This document shows, piece after piece, positions 9,597 through 18,325 of a stretch of DNA of 64,000 bases. How positions within the stretch are numbered: position 1 is the stretch's first letter; each line of letters opens with the position of its first letter. This DNA comes from Stenotrophomonas maltophilia (GTDB lineage: Bacteria > Pseudomonadota > Gammaproteobacteria > Xanthomonadales > Xanthomonadaceae). The position numbers and the translations under genes were made by a program. Location: positions 3,954,501-4,018,500 of the forward strand of contig NZ_NERD01000002.1 in the NCBI RefSeq assembly GCF_002799155.1, in the 5' to 3' direction. A model generated the notes under the pieces. It made no database searches and was not told the origin of the DNA. It was given only the letters and a program-made list of their open reading frames with translations.

Positions 9597-10169
9597 TTAC
9601 CAGCTGAAGCGCGGGCCGACGGTGTATTCCTTGTCGCCGTGGCGGTTCATCTTCAGCTCGCCGTTCAGGCCCCAGTTCTGGTTCAGCTTGACCTGACCAC
9701 CCAGGCGGCCGTACCACTCGCCATCCGGATTGACGCCGTGCTTCTTGGCGTAGTCTTCGTAGCCGACCATGCCGTAGACCTCGGCGTGGGCGCCGAAGGC
9801 AGTGCGGATACCGGCTTCAGCGCTGTAGCCGTTGAAGTCCAGACCGTGCTTCGGGTCGAACTTCTGGTAGGCAACGCGGGCAACGAAGTCGGTGCTCGGA
9901 GCGATTTCAACGTTGTAGCCGGCACCGATCTTCCACTGGTCAACCTTCAGGTTGGTGTGGTCGATTTCCTGGCGGCTGTATTCGCCGAAGGCGTGGAAGT
10001 TCGGCAGGAAGCCGTAGGAACCCTTCACGCCCCAGCCATCCGCCTTGATGCCATCGACGTCGGTCTTGGCGTAGTCGGCTTCGGCGTAGTTGTAGGACAG
10101 GTTCTCAGCAGCCGAGGCGGTGAACGGCAGGGCAGCGGCCAGGGCCAGAGCAATCAGCGAATTCTTCAT
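9597..10169 (-). CDS. ax21: Ax21-family outer-membrane protein
   Basis: The 190-residue protein has a signal peptide (MKNSLIALALAAALPFTASA) and a mature AENLSYNYAEADYAKT start typical of Ax21 from Xanthomonas and Stenotrophomonas. The alternating strands and aromatic C-terminus (GPRFSW) fit an eight-stranded outer-membrane barrel. Ax21 is secreted to the outer membrane and vesicles and is associated with biofilm and motility traits; earlier claims that it is a signal or immune elicitor were contested. AAAGG lies upstream of the start. It is monocistronic, with its own terminator. Confidence 0.92.
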   Translation of the reverse strand: MKNSLIALALAAALPFTASAAENLSYNYAEADYAKTDVDGIKADGWGVKGSYGFLPNFHAFGEYSRQEIDHTNLKVDQWKIGAGYNVEIAPSTDFVARVAYQKFDPKHGLDFNGYSAEAGIRTAFGAHAEVYGMVGYEDYAKKHGVNPDGEWYGRLGGQVKLNQNWGLNGELKMNRHGDKEYTVGPRFSW

Positions 10170-10379
10170 GGGGGTACACCTTTACTTTCTTATGGTGTGC
10201 AGCAGCGCCAGGGCGCCATCGCATCGGGAATGTAAATTCTCCGTTATTCGCCACAACGCTCCCTGAAAACAGCAGCCTTCGCATTGCTGAATTTTTTGCC
10301 TTGATTCAGGCTTCGTCTGGCATACGCGCGCGGCGCGCGTGCATCTGAATCCCGCCGACGATTGCAAAAGGAGGTTGCC

Positions 10380-12782
10380 TTGTACGTGCCTGCCCCGCTG
10401 CGGTTGCCGTTCTGCGCCGCCATCCTGGCCTTCGCCGGCGTGATTTCCATCGCATCGGCGCAGCCGCTGCAACCCTCCGACTACCAGCGCGCCGAACGCG
10501 TGCACGACAGCCATCTGCGCGGTGCACTGCGCAATGCTTCGATCATGCCGAACTGGTTGGCCGATGGCCGCTTCTGGTACGAGCGCGAAGATGCGCAGGG
10601 CCGACGCCAAGCGGTCCTGGTCGATCCAGCGCAGGCCACCCGGCAGATCCTGTTCGAGCCAGGCGCACTGGACACTGCGGTTGCGCCCTTCGGAGCCAGC
10701 GGACCACGCCTGCGCCTGGCCAGCGTGCAGGTGATGGGTGATGGCCTGCGCCTGCGTTTCAGCGGTGAGATGCCGATCGACTGCCAATGGCCACGCTGGC
10801 ACTGCGTGCGGTCGCAGGATGCAATGCCGCCGGCAGATGCGCTGCCTGCGCCCGCTGGCGATGCCTGGCTGCAGATGCGCGACCACAATCTGTGGCTGCA
10901 GTCGCCCGGAATGGCAGCACGAGCGCTGACCACCGGCGGTGAACCCGGCCAGGGTTATGGCGTACTGCCGGACTTCACCCTGCGTGGCATTCCACGCCGC
11001 CAGGGCCGGATGCCGGCGCGGCCGTTCGCGGTCGGCTGGTCACCGGACGGCCGCTACGTGGCCGGCATCCGCTACGACGAACGTGCGCTGCAGGACTACC
11101 CCTATCTGGAAAGCACGCCGGCCAACAGCGCGCGCCCGCGCGTGCATACAGTGAAGCTGGGAGTGCTTGGCGATGCACAACAGGTACGCGACAGCCTGTA
11201 TGTGGTCGATACCCGCAGCGGCAGGCAACATGACATCGCGCTGCCCGAGGGCTGGAATACCCTGAGCGAAGCCGGCATCCTGGGCTGGGACGGTGGCCGC
11301 CTGTATGCCGTGATCGCGCACTTCGCAGCGCCACGGCGCCTGCGCCTGGTGGAGATCGAGGCCGGCAGCGGTGCACTGCGCACCGTGCTGGAGGAGGCCA
11401 GCGATACCCGCCTGCAGCTCAACGTGTACTCGTACAACCGGCCGGCGGTGGCGATCCTGCCTGGGCAGGACACGGCCGTGTGGTTCTCGCAGCGCGATGG
11501 CTGGGGCCATCTGTACCGGGTGCGCCTGTCCGACGGCAAGGTGCTGCGCCAGCTGACGCGTGGCCGCTGGGCCGCGCGTGACCTGTTGGGCGTGGACGCT
11601 GCGCGCGGCTGGGTGTACTTCAGCGCCGGGGGTGTCGAGGGGGGCGATCCCTACGTGCGCGGCCTGTACCGGGTCTCGCTGCAGGGCGGGCCGGTCCAGC
11701 GCCTGGCCGCCGAAGGCAATGACCACCTGGCCGATGCCGGTACCGGCGCGCTGTTCGGCGGGCGCGCTCCCCAGGCACTGTCGCCTGGCGGTGGCTATCT
11801 GGTGGATACCGTTTCCCGTCTCGACCAGCTACCACGCACCGTGCTGCGGGCCAGCGATGACGGCCGTGAAGTGATGGTGCTGGAAACAGCCGATGACAGC
11901 GCGATCGTTGCTGCCGGCTGGCGCCCACCACGGCGCGAACGGCTGCTGGCTGCCGACGGGCGCACGCCGATCTTCGCCACCGTCTACCTGCCCCGCGACT
12001 ATCACGATGACGGCAGCTTCCCGGTGATCGATGCGATGTACGGCGGTGCCTTCATCAGCAATGCGCCGGTGACCTATGCCGAAGCCGTATCGGCGTTGAA
12101 TCCCGTCTCGCGCGCCAGCCTGGCCGAACTGGGCTTCGTGGTGGTCAGCATCGATGCGCGCGGCACCGGCGGCCGCGACAAGACGTTCCATGACAGCAGC
12201 TTCCTGCACGCCGCCGATGTGCAGCTGGATGACCATGTGGCTGCACTGCGCCAGCTGGGCGAACGCTACCGGGGCATCGATCTGCAGCGGGTGGGCATCT
12301 ATGGGCATTCGTTCGGCGGCTACAGTACAGCACGCGCCCTGCTGCGCTATCCGGCGTTCTACAGGGTCGGCGTGGCTTCGGCTGGCAGCCACAACTTCCA
12401 GGGCATGTACGGCGGCACACTGCACGGCATGGACCGGCTGTTCGGTGGCGTGCTGCCAGCTGCGGCGATGGCCGATGGCGTGCCGCCACCCTTTGCCGGG
12501 CTCGACAATGCAGCGCTGGCCGGCAACCTGCGCGGACATCTGCTGCTGGTTTACGGCGAACTGGACGAGAACGCACCGCCGGCACTGACCCTGCAGCTGG
12601 CTGCGGCCCTGAACACGGCCCAGCGCCGCTACGACCTGCTGTACCTGGCCCGGCAGGACCACGAGCTGTTCCGCAACGACGCCACCTACACGCACCGCAT
12701 GTGGGACTACTTCGTGCGTCACCTGGCCGGCCGGGAGCCGCCGGATACGGTGCTGGCACCGCTGCCCGGCGGCCCGGGCTGA
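10380..12782 (+). CDS. S9-family prolyl oligopeptidase / dipeptidyl peptidase, exported
   Basis: An 800-residue serine peptidase with an N-terminal signal peptide, a beta-propeller region (about 90-560) and a C-terminal alpha/beta-hydrolase domain. The nucleophile elbow GHSFGG puts the catalytic Ser at 644; Asp729 (GELDENAPP) and His761 (QDHELF) complete the triad. TTG at 10380 is chosen because a very strong AAAGGAGG ends 6 bases upstream; the earlier TTG at 10362 precedes that site. Such enzymes cut short peptides in the periplasm. The exact cleavage preference cannot be read from sequence. Confidence 0.9.
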   Translation: MYVPAPLRLPFCAAILAFAGVISIASAQPLQPSDYQRAERVHDSHLRGALRNASIMPNWLADGRFWYEREDAQGRRQAVLVDPAQATRQILFEPGALDTAVAPFGASGPRLRLASVQVMGDGLRLRFSGEMPIDCQWPRWHCVRSQDAMPPADALPAPAGDAWLQMRDHNLWLQSPGMAARALTTGGEPGQGYGVLPDFTLRGIPRRQGRMPARPFAVGWSPDGRYVAGIRYDERALQDYPYLESTPANSARPRVHTVKLGVLGDAQQVRDSLYVVDTRSGRQHDIALPEGWNTLSEAGILGWDGGRLYAVIAHFAAPRRLRLVEIEAGSGALRTVLEEASDTRLQLNVYSYNRPAVAILPGQDTAVWFSQRDGWGHLYRVRLSDGKVLRQLTRGRWAARDLLGVDAARGWVYFSAGGVEGGDPYVRGLYRVSLQGGPVQRLAAEGNDHLADAGTGALFGGRAPQALSPGGGYLVDTVSRLDQLPRTVLRASDDGREVMVLETADDSAIVAAGWRPPRRERLLAADGRTPIFATVYLPRDYHDDGSFPVIDAMYGGAFISNAPVTYAEAVSALNPVSRASLAELGFVVVSIDARGTGGRDKTFHDSSFLHAADVQLDDHVAALRQLGERYRGIDLQRVGIYGHSFGGYSTARALLRYPAFYRVGVASAGSHNFQGMYGGTLHGMDRLFGGVLPAAAMADGVPPPFAGLDNAALAGNLRGHLLLVYGELDENAPPALTLQLAAALNTAQRRYDLLYLARQDHELFRNDATYTHRMWDYFVRHLAGREPPDTVLAPLPGGPG

Positions 12783-12873
12783 ACAGGCGTACACAGGATG
12801 TCGAACCAGGGTGCCCTGGTTCGTCGGGTACTTGAAGGCCGTGCATGCGGCACGGTCCATCCGGAGGCAGGCA

Positions 12874-13233
12874 ATGAGCTACATCGATGGTTTCGTCCTG
12901 GCGGTGCCCACCGCCAACAAGGAGAAGTTCCTCGCCCACGCACGCACGGGTGATCCCGTTTTCGTCGAGTACGGCGCGCTGCGCGTGGTCGAATGCTGGG
13001 GTGACGACGTACCGCATGGCAAGACCACCGACTTCTTCGGCGCGGTGAAAGCCACGCCGGATGAGACGGTGGTGTTTTCCTGGATCGAATGGCCGGACAA
13101 GCCGACCCGCGACGCCGGGATGAAGAAAATGATGGAAGACCCGCGGTTCGATCCGGCGAAGAATCCGATGCCGTTCGACGGCGCGCGGATGATCTACGGC
13201 GGCTTCGTGCCGATCTACGAACTGACGCGCTGA
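12874..13233 (+). CDS. DUF1428 family protein (YbaA-like)
   Basis: A 119-residue ferredoxin-like-fold protein. MSYIDGFVLAVPTANKEKF at the N-terminus and the motif FSWIEWPDKPTRD are characteristic of DUF1428. The start at 12874 has GGAGG 6 bases upstream; the longer frame from 12811 lacks such a site. Function is unknown; the fold resembles dimeric alpha-beta barrel enzymes. It follows the S9 peptidase by 91 bp on the same strand. Confidence 0.87.
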   Translation: MSYIDGFVLAVPTANKEKFLAHARTGDPVFVEYGALRVVECWGDDVPHGKTTDFFGAVKATPDETVVFSWIEWPDKPTRDAGMKKMMEDPRFDPAKNPMPFDGARMIYGGFVPIYELTR

Positions 13234-13248
13234 ACCCGGCGGACGTGC

Positions 13249-13935
13249 TCAGCGCGCGTCCGTTTCATCGCCGGCAGCGGCATGGCCGGCGCCCAGTGCG
13301 GCGCCGGCACCCAGGCCCATGCCACCCATGCCGGCACCCGTTCCGCCGCCGCCACCTCCACCACTGCGGGCGCCCTTGGCATCGCCATCGTTGCGGCCCT
13401 TGCCGCCGCCGCTGGCACTGGGCCGGGTCGGCCCCTGCGGTGGAATGTGCAGGTCGGACGGGATCGGCGCGAGGTCCAATGCTGCGCGCACGAAATCGCG
13501 CAGCGAGACCACCAGGTCGTGAATGTGCACCGGCCGCCCCTGTGCGAGTTCGTTGGCCGCACGCGCGGCCAGCCGAACCTGTTCGTCGGTGCCCAGCAGC
13601 AGGATGTCCGACAGCGCGGCCTCGACTGCATCGCGGATGCGGCGCGCGCGATCCGAGCGCGGCTCGGCGATGCCTTCGGCATCTTCGCGCTGGCGCAGGT
13701 CACGGCGATGGCTGGGATCCACGCCCAGTTCTCCAGTGAACGAACCCCCCAGCGTCTTGTAGGCCGCCATCAGCGTGCGCAGCCGTTCGTTGATCTGCCG
13801 GTTTTCGCGCTCGCGGCGCTGCTGCAGGGTCTGCATCACCAGCAGGCGGATGCCCACGCCCAGCAGGGTGATCAAAACCAGGCCGGCCAACGTGGACAGC
13901 ACGCCCTGCCAGGAACTGAAGTCGATACCACGCAT
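13249..13935 (-). CDS. Membrane-anchored protein with Gly-rich tail, unknown function
   Basis: I do not recognise a family. The 228-residue protein has one N-terminal membrane helix (about residues 10-34, GVLSTLAGLVLITLLGVGI), a charged helical cytoplasmic stretch (RRERENRQINERLRTLM), a mid-domain containing EAALSDILLLGTDEQVRLA, and a low-complexity Gly/Ala/Met-rich C-terminus. GGAG lies 8 bases before ATG 13935; ATG at 13965 would add ten residues. The charged region has some look of a scaffold or stress protein, but no function is claimed. Confidence 0.75.
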   Translation of the reverse strand: MRGIDFSSWQGVLSTLAGLVLITLLGVGIRLLVMQTLQQRRERENRQINERLRTLMAAYKTLGGSFTGELGVDPSHRRDLRQREDAEGIAEPRSDRARRIRDAVEAALSDILLLGTDEQVRLAARAANELAQGRPVHIHDLVVSLRDFVRAALDLAPIPSDLHIPPQGPTRPSASGGGKGRNDGDAKGARSGGGGGGGTGAGMGGMGLGAGAALGAGHAAAGDETDAR

Positions 13936-13993
13936 GGTCAGGGCTCCTGCAGGAAGAACCTGCATCTTGCCCCAGACCGCGCCCCATAAACGC

Positions 13994-14030
13994 GAAAGGC
14001 CCCACCACCCGGTGGGTGGCAGGGCCTTCG
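13994..14030 (-). terminator. Hairpin downstream of the histone-like gene
   Basis: A long stem (AAGGCCCTGCCACCCACC / GGGTGGTGGGGCCTT) 13 bp past the stop of the minus-strand histone-like gene. The T-tract is poor, so it may be a weak or processed 3' end. Confidence 0.6.
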
Positions 14031-14042
14031 GTCACGGCGCGA

Positions 14043-14936
14043 TTACTTGCGCTTGGCGGCCTTGCGCACAGCCTTCTTGGCCGGAGCCTTCTTGGCCGCG
14101 ACCTTCTTCAGCGGCGCAGCCTTCTTGGCGACCGTCTTGCGGGTGGCGGCAACCTTCTTGCCGACAACCTTCTTGGCAGCGGCGGTCTTCTTGCCGACAA
14201 CCTTCTTGGCAGCGGCGGTCTTCTTGCCGACGGCCTTCTTGGCGACGGCAGCCTTCTTGCCGACCACCTTCTTGGTGGCCGCGGTCTTCCTGGTGGCGAC
14301 CTTCTTGGTGGCGGCAACCTTCTTGCCGACAACCTTCTTCGCAGCCACGGCCTTCTTGCCAGCGACCTTCTTGGCGGCGACGGTCTTCTTGGCCACGGCC
14401 TTCTTGGCGGTGGCGACCTTCTTGCCGACAACCTTCTTGGCCGCAGCGGCCTTCTTGGCAACGGTCTTCTTCGCGACGGCAGCCTTCTTGGTGGCGGCCT
14501 TCTTCACGGTGGCGACCTTCTTGCCGGCAGCCTTGGTGGTGGCCTTGGTGGTCTTCTTGGCAGCAGCGGCCTTCTTGGTCACAGCCTTGCCTGCAGCGGC
14601 CTTCTTCTTGGCCACTTCCTTCTTCAGGGCAGCGGCTTCGGCCTTGGCATTCTTCTTGGCCGCTTCCAGCTTCTTCTTGGCGTTGGCAACGGTCTTGCCG
14701 ACCGACTTGGCGGCCTTCTCGGCCTTCTTGGCAACGGTCTTCTCGACCTTGGCCACAGCCTTCTTGGCCTTGGCAACGCGGGTACCGGCAGCCTTGGTGG
14801 CGCGCTTGACGGTCTTCTTGACCGACTTCACGGCGTCTTCGGCGGCGTGGGCGATGGTCTCGCCGACGTTGGTGGCGGTTTCTTTGACGTTCTCGACGGC
14901 GTCGGTCACGACCGACACACCATTACCGTTGCTCAT
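14043..14936 (-). CDS. Histone H1-like Lys/Ala-rich DNA-binding protein
   Basis: The 297-residue protein is composed mostly of Lys, Ala, Val and Thr. The first 40 residues ([20 protein letters not shown]) are more ordinary. From about residue 120 the protein consists of imperfect repeats of the form KKVVGKKxAAA and KKxVAKKxAA, like the C-terminal tails of histone H1, Bordetella BpH1 and Pseudomonas AlgP. Such tails are disordered and bind DNA or RNA, so a nucleoid-associated role is inferred. AGGAGGGCAAC precedes the start. Repeat number may vary between strains. Confidence 0.88.
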   Translation of the reverse strand: MSNGNGVSVVTDAVENVKETATNVGETIAHAAEDAVKSVKKTVKRATKAAGTRVAKAKKAVAKVEKTVAKKAEKAAKSVGKTVANAKKKLEAAKKNAKAEAAALKKEVAKKKAAAGKAVTKKAAAAKKTTKATTKAAGKKVATVKKAATKKAAVAKKTVAKKAAAAKKVVGKKVATAKKAVAKKTVAAKKVAGKKAVAAKKVVGKKVAATKKVATRKTAATKKVVGKKAAVAKKAVGKKTAAAKKVVGKKTAAAKKVVGKKVAATRKTVAKKAAPLKKVAAKKAPAKKAVRKAAKRK

Positions 14937-14989
14937 GTTGCCCTCCTGGGGGCCTTAAGTATCAAAACGGGGCGATGCTATACCGACAT

Positions 14990-15098
14990 TGACGATCGTG
15001 GAACGGGGCACGCGCCCGCAATCGCATCTGATGCGACGGCCATGGTGTAGCGCAGCACCGCTACAAGAGCGCCGGGTTTGCAGGAAACCCCTTTTTTT
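14990..15098 (+). ncRNA. Candidate small RNA divergent from the histone-like gene
   Basis: On the plus strand a TATACC hexamer (14979-14984), 18 bp after TTAAGT, is followed by three compact hairpins: TCGCATC-T-GATGCGA (about 15022-15036), TGTAGCG-N6-CGCTACA (15046-15065), and GGGTTT-GCAGG-AAACCC (15074-15090) followed by C and T7. The last is a good Rho-independent terminator, yet no gene on this strand ends nearby. The arrangement suggests a small RNA of about 105-110 nt. I cannot assign it to a known family. Confidence 0.5.
15074..15098 (+). terminator. Orphan terminator, plus strand
   Basis: Six-bp stem GGGTTT/AAACCC, five-base loop, then C and seven T. No plus-strand protein gene ends within 1.7 kb upstream (the last ends at 13233), which supports a small RNA ending here. 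Confidence 0.7.
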
Positions 15099-15426
15099 AA
15101 GGACTACGCCACGCCAAGCACGCGGTCGGGGATTGCCGTTGCGTGCGGTTGCACGGATACGGCATCCGGTGCATGTTGCGGCGCATTGCGGCACCCGGCT
15201 GCGCGGAACTGCGCAAGTATCCGTCGGTGTCCGCGCGCCAAGCGATCGTCTTTGGTGGCGCAGGTGTCGCCTGTGCGGGTGTCGCCACAGCCTGGTGACC
15301 CCCTCCACGCCGGCCTTTTGCAGCCTGCGATTTTCATGGCGCATTTATCCAGACCGCGACACACTCATTCAGCCTGTTTTACCGTAGGGCCGAGCCGCCC
15401 CCACCCACGCCAGCGAACCGACTCCC
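15099..15426. other. Intergenic stretch before htrA, nothing clear
   Basis: These 328 bases hold no convincing gene. GGAACT at about 15209, followed by TGTCC about 17 bases later, is a weak match to a sigma-E-type promoter, which would fit htrA, but the match is poor. Confidence 0.4.
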
Positions 15427-16860
15427 ATGCGACCGCTTCCCACCCTGCTCACGCTCGCAATCGCCGCCGCCTTCGGTGGCTTCGTTGCCACCGGCATCAA
15501 TGCCCACCTGGACAACCGTGCCGACGCCGCGCCACTGCCAGCGGTACTGCCGACCACGGCGGCGTTGCCGGCCGCGGTGGCCGGGCAGGCGGTGCCATCG
15601 CTGGCGCCGATGCTGGAAAAAGCGATGCCGGCGGTGGTCAGCGTCAACACCAAGCAGGTGGTGCGCGTGCGCAACCCCTTCTTCAACGACCCGTTCTTCC
15701 GCCGCCTGTTCCCGGACATCCCGCAGGAGCGCATCAACGAATCGCTCGGCTCCGGCGTGATCATCGACGCCAAGGAAGGCCTGGTGCTGACCAACCACCA
15801 TGTCATCGAGAACGCCGATGACGTGCAGGTGACACTGGCCGACGGGCGCACGGTGAAGGCCGAGTTCCTCGGCTCGGACCGCGATACCGACATCGCGCTG
15901 ATCCGCATCCCGGCGCAGAACCTGACCGACATCAAGCTCGGCAACAGCGACCGCCTGCGGGTAGGCGACTTCGTGGTGGCCATCGGCAACCCGTTCGGCT
16001 TCAGCCAGACGGTCACCTCGGGCATCGTCTCGGCGGTGGGCCGCAGCGGCATCCGTGGCCTGGGCTACCAGAACTTCATCCAGACCGATGCGTCGATCAA
16101 CCCGGGCAACTCCGGTGGCGCACTGGTCGACCTGCAGGGCCAGCTGGTCGGCATCAATACCGCCAGCTTCAACCCGCAGGGCAGCATGGCCGGCAACATC
16201 GGCCTGGGCCTGGCGATTCCGTCCAACCTGGCGCGCAGCGTGGTCGACCAGCTGGTCAAGCACGGTGTGGTGGTGCGCGGCACGCTGGGCGTGGAGAGCC
16301 AGAACCTGACCGCGCAGATCGCGCAGGGGCTGGGCCTGGGCGAAACGCGGGGTGCGCTGATCACACGCGTGCTGGCCGGATCGGCCGCCGCCGCGGCCGG
16401 ACTGAAGCCGGGCGACGTGGTGGTCTCGGCCAACGGCCAGCGCGTGGACAGCGCCGAAGCCCTGCACAACGTGGAAGGCCTGGCGGCGGTCGGCAGCCCG
16501 CTGGCGCTGGACGTCCGCCGGGAAGGCAAGCCACTGCAGATCAAGGCAACGCTGAAGGAACAGGCGCGTGCGGTCTCCGGTGAGAGCCTGGACCCCCGGC
16601 TGACCGGTGCCACCTTCGTCGACCTGCCCGAGTCGCTGCGGCAGTCGGGCGTCGGCGGCGTGCTGGTCAGCGAGGTCAAGCGCGGCAGCCGCGCGGCGAC
16701 CAACGGCCTGCAGCAGGGCGACATCATCACCGACGCCACCGTGGGTGAATTCGCCGACCTGGCCAGCTGGCGAGCCAATTTCCAGCAACGCCCGCCGACC
16801 CTGGTGGTGCGCGTGCTGCGCAACAACGGCCAGCAGCAGGGCCAGCTCGTGATGCGCTGA
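15427..16860 (+). CDS. HtrA/DegP-family periplasmic serine protease (Do)
   Basis: A 477-residue protein with an N-terminal signal or anchor sequence, a trypsin-like domain and two PDZ domains (about 265-360 and 385-470). The catalytic triad is visible: His125 in TNHHVI, Asp155 in DTDIAL and Ser229 in GNSGGA. An extended LA loop (NPFFNDPFFRRLFPD) follows the first strand, as in DegP and DegQ. It degrades or refolds misfolded envelope proteins. DegP versus DegQ cannot be settled from sequence, and no clear sigma-E promoter is seen. Confidence 0.93.
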   Translation: MRPLPTLLTLAIAAAFGGFVATGINAHLDNRADAAPLPAVLPTTAALPAAVAGQAVPSLAPMLEKAMPAVVSVNTKQVVRVRNPFFNDPFFRRLFPDIPQERINESLGSGVIIDAKEGLVLTNHHVIENADDVQVTLADGRTVKAEFLGSDRDTDIALIRIPAQNLTDIKLGNSDRLRVGDFVVAIGNPFGFSQTVTSGIVSAVGRSGIRGLGYQNFIQTDASINPGNSGGALVDLQGQLVGINTASFNPQGSMAGNIGLGLAIPSNLARSVVDQLVKHGVVVRGTLGVESQNLTAQIAQGLGLGETRGALITRVLAGSAAAAAGLKPGDVVVSANGQRVDSAEALHNVEGLAAVGSPLALDVRREGKPLQIKATLKEQARAVSGESLDPRLTGATFVDLPESLRQSGVGGVLVSEVKRGSRAATNGLQQGDIITDATVGEFADLASWRANFQQRPPTLVVRVLRNNGQQQGQLVMR

Positions 16861-16961
16861 TCGCCCTGCCGTAACACCCCCTATACCGCGGCAATGCTAT
16901 TGCTGTCAGTCCAGGTCGGCACCGCCGACACCCGTTCCCCCATCGCAACAGGAGTGATTCG

Positions 16962-17327
16962 ATGAGCCCCACCAATACCGAGAACCTGAAGGAACACCTG
17001 GGTGAAGCCGGTTCCCACCTGAAGCAGGCCGCCACGGCCGCCGGCGGTGCGATCAAGGGCGCAACCGGCGCAGCGACCGACGAACTGCGCATCGGCAAGG
17101 CCAACGTCAAGGCTGAACTGTCCGACAGCGCGCTGTCCGGCCTGGCCGCCGCCGAGTTCGGTGGTGCCGCCGCCAAGGAGCAGGTCGATGCCCTGATGGA
17201 CAAGGGCAAGGACCTGATCGACAGCGCAGCCGAGTTGATCCGCGAGCGTCCGCTGGCCTCGTTCGGCGTCGCCTTCGCTGCCGGCTGGATCATCGCCAAG
17301 CTGGCCCGCGGCAGCAGCGACAAGTAA
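16962..17327 (+). CDS. YqjD/ElaB-like (DUF883-type) membrane-associated stress protein
   Basis: The 121-residue protein has a long Ala/Lys/Glu-rich amphipathic helix region (NLKEHLGEAGSHLKQAAT) and one C-terminal membrane helix (PLASFGVAFAAGWIIAKL), the layout of the tail-anchored YqjD/ElaB/YgaM group that binds ribosomes in stationary-phase E. coli. Sequence identity to that group is not obvious, so the call rests on architecture and on the following YqjE-like gene. An AGGAG site precedes the start. It is the first gene of a three-gene membrane operon. Confidence 0.75.
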   Translation: MSPTNTENLKEHLGEAGSHLKQAATAAGGAIKGATGAATDELRIGKANVKAELSDSALSGLAAAEFGGAAAKEQVDALMDKGKDLIDSAAELIRERPLASFGVAFAAGWIIAKLARGSSDK

Positions 17328-17335
17328 GCCGCGGC

Positions 17336-17806
17336 GTGAGCGAAGACAACGCGCAAGCCCCTGATCCGGCGGCCACCCCGCCGCTGGATGAGAGCATCCG
17401 CCAGGTCGGCGCGGCCGGTCGTGCCGCCGCCGATTCGGCCAAGCATTCACTGCGCTCGCTGCGCCGCCTGGCCTCGGCCGACTTCGCGCTGGCACGCAGT
17501 GCGTTCGGCCGTGCACTGGCCTGGGCCGGCGTGGCGATCGTGTTCGGTGCCTCGGCCTGGCTGCTGATGGCCGCCACCCTCATCGCCCTGCTGCAGAGCT
17601 GGGGCCTGAGCTGGCTGCAGGCGCTGCTGATCACCTCGCTGCTGAGCCTGGCCGTTACCGGCTATGCGATCTGGCGAGTGTCCTACTTCTTCCACCACAC
17701 CGGCATGCACGCCACCCGGCGCCAGCTGTCACGCCTGGGCCTGTTCGACGAGCCCAGCGAAGACGATCCCGATGCCGACGTGCAGCTGCCAGAGGGCAAG
17801 CCATGA
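17336..17806 (+). CDS. Phage-holin-fold membrane protein (YqjE-like)
   Basis: GTG start at 17336, eight bases after the previous stop. The 156-residue protein has an N-terminal amphipathic region (SIRQVGAAGRAAADSAKHSL), two adjacent membrane helices (about 60-85 and 93-115) and an acidic tail, as in YqjE/Phage_holin_3_6 family proteins. These are chromosomal membrane proteins, not lysis holins. It overlaps the next gene by 4 bp (ATGA), implying coupled translation. Function is unknown; general-stress membrane adaptation is the usual suggestion. Confidence 0.78.
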   Translation: MSEDNAQAPDPAATPPLDESIRQVGAAGRAAADSAKHSLRSLRRLASADFALARSAFGRALAWAGVAIVFGASAWLLMAATLIALLQSWGLSWLQALLITSLLSLAVTGYAIWRVSYFFHHTGMHATRRQLSRLGLFDEPSEDDPDADVQLPEGKP

Positions 17807-18258
17807 AGTTCGGTGCACTGCAGCGGCGGGTGAAACGCTGCGAACAGGTGGTGACCGTGCGCCTGGTCGAGACCCAGGACCACTGGTCCACGCTCAGCCA
17901 GGTCTGGCGACAGGGCTGGTCACCGCTGCGCATCGTGGTGGTCGGCCTGGCCGGCGGCTTCATTGCCGGCAAGCTGGAAGTGCCGGGCAAGGTCAACGGT
18001 GCGCGCTGGCTGCAGATGGTGGGTTCAGTCTCGAACCTGTTCGCCAGCGCGCAGGCCGCGTTCGCCACGGCCATGGCGGCGCAGGCGGCCGCCACCGCCG
18101 ACGACGCGGCCGAAGAAGCCGGCGAGGCCAGCGAACAGGCGTCAGCGGCGGCCTCCGCTGCTGAAGCACCGCCTGCACCGGCACCGCGCCCGGAACCCGA
18201 ACCGGAACTGCGCGAACCGCGCCCGGCCGAAGCGGCCACCGAGCTGTCCGAACGTTGA
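17803..18258 (+). CDS. Small membrane protein, third gene of the YqjD/E-like operon
   Basis: Not recognised by family. The 151-residue protein has a basic N-terminus (MKFGALQRRVKRCEQVV), one membrane segment (about 42-58, PLRIVVVGLAGGFIAGK), then a long Ala/Glu-rich region and a Pro/Glu tail. It starts within the stop of the YqjE-like gene. The position matches the E. coli yqjK slot of the yqjCDEK cluster, and the charged, helical character is similar, but homology is not shown. Confidence 0.7.
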   Translation: MKFGALQRRVKRCEQVVTVRLVETQDHWSTLSQVWRQGWSPLRIVVVGLAGGFIAGKLEVPGKVNGARWLQMVGSVSNLFASAQAAFATAMAAQAAATADDAAEEAGEASEQASAAASAAEAPPAPAPRPEPEPELREPRPAEAATELSER

Positions 18259-18325
18259 TCCACGGAATCCGCCGCGCCGATCACGGCCGGCGGATAATGC
18301 GCTCCCCTTCCCGGTTGGTGCGTCG

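Noticed and set aside
14108..14461. Tandem repeats in this block that could be taken for a CRISPR or VNTR array
   Set aside because: The periodicity is irregular, in multiples of three and follows KKVVGKK codons; there are no spacers.
14016..15050. Plus-strand 344-codon frames opposite the histone-like gene
   Set aside because: They read Leu/Gly-rich or Ser/Trp-rich low-complexity that is the antisense of the Lys/Ala repeats; the minus-strand frame has a start site, family-like composition and terminator.
15209..15240. Sigma-E-like promoter before htrA
   Set aside because: Only the GGAACT part fits; the -10 region does not match TCTGA.
17336..17806. Holin-fold protein as a sign of prophage
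   Set aside because: The fold is that of chromosomal YqjE-like proteins and no phage genes are nearby.
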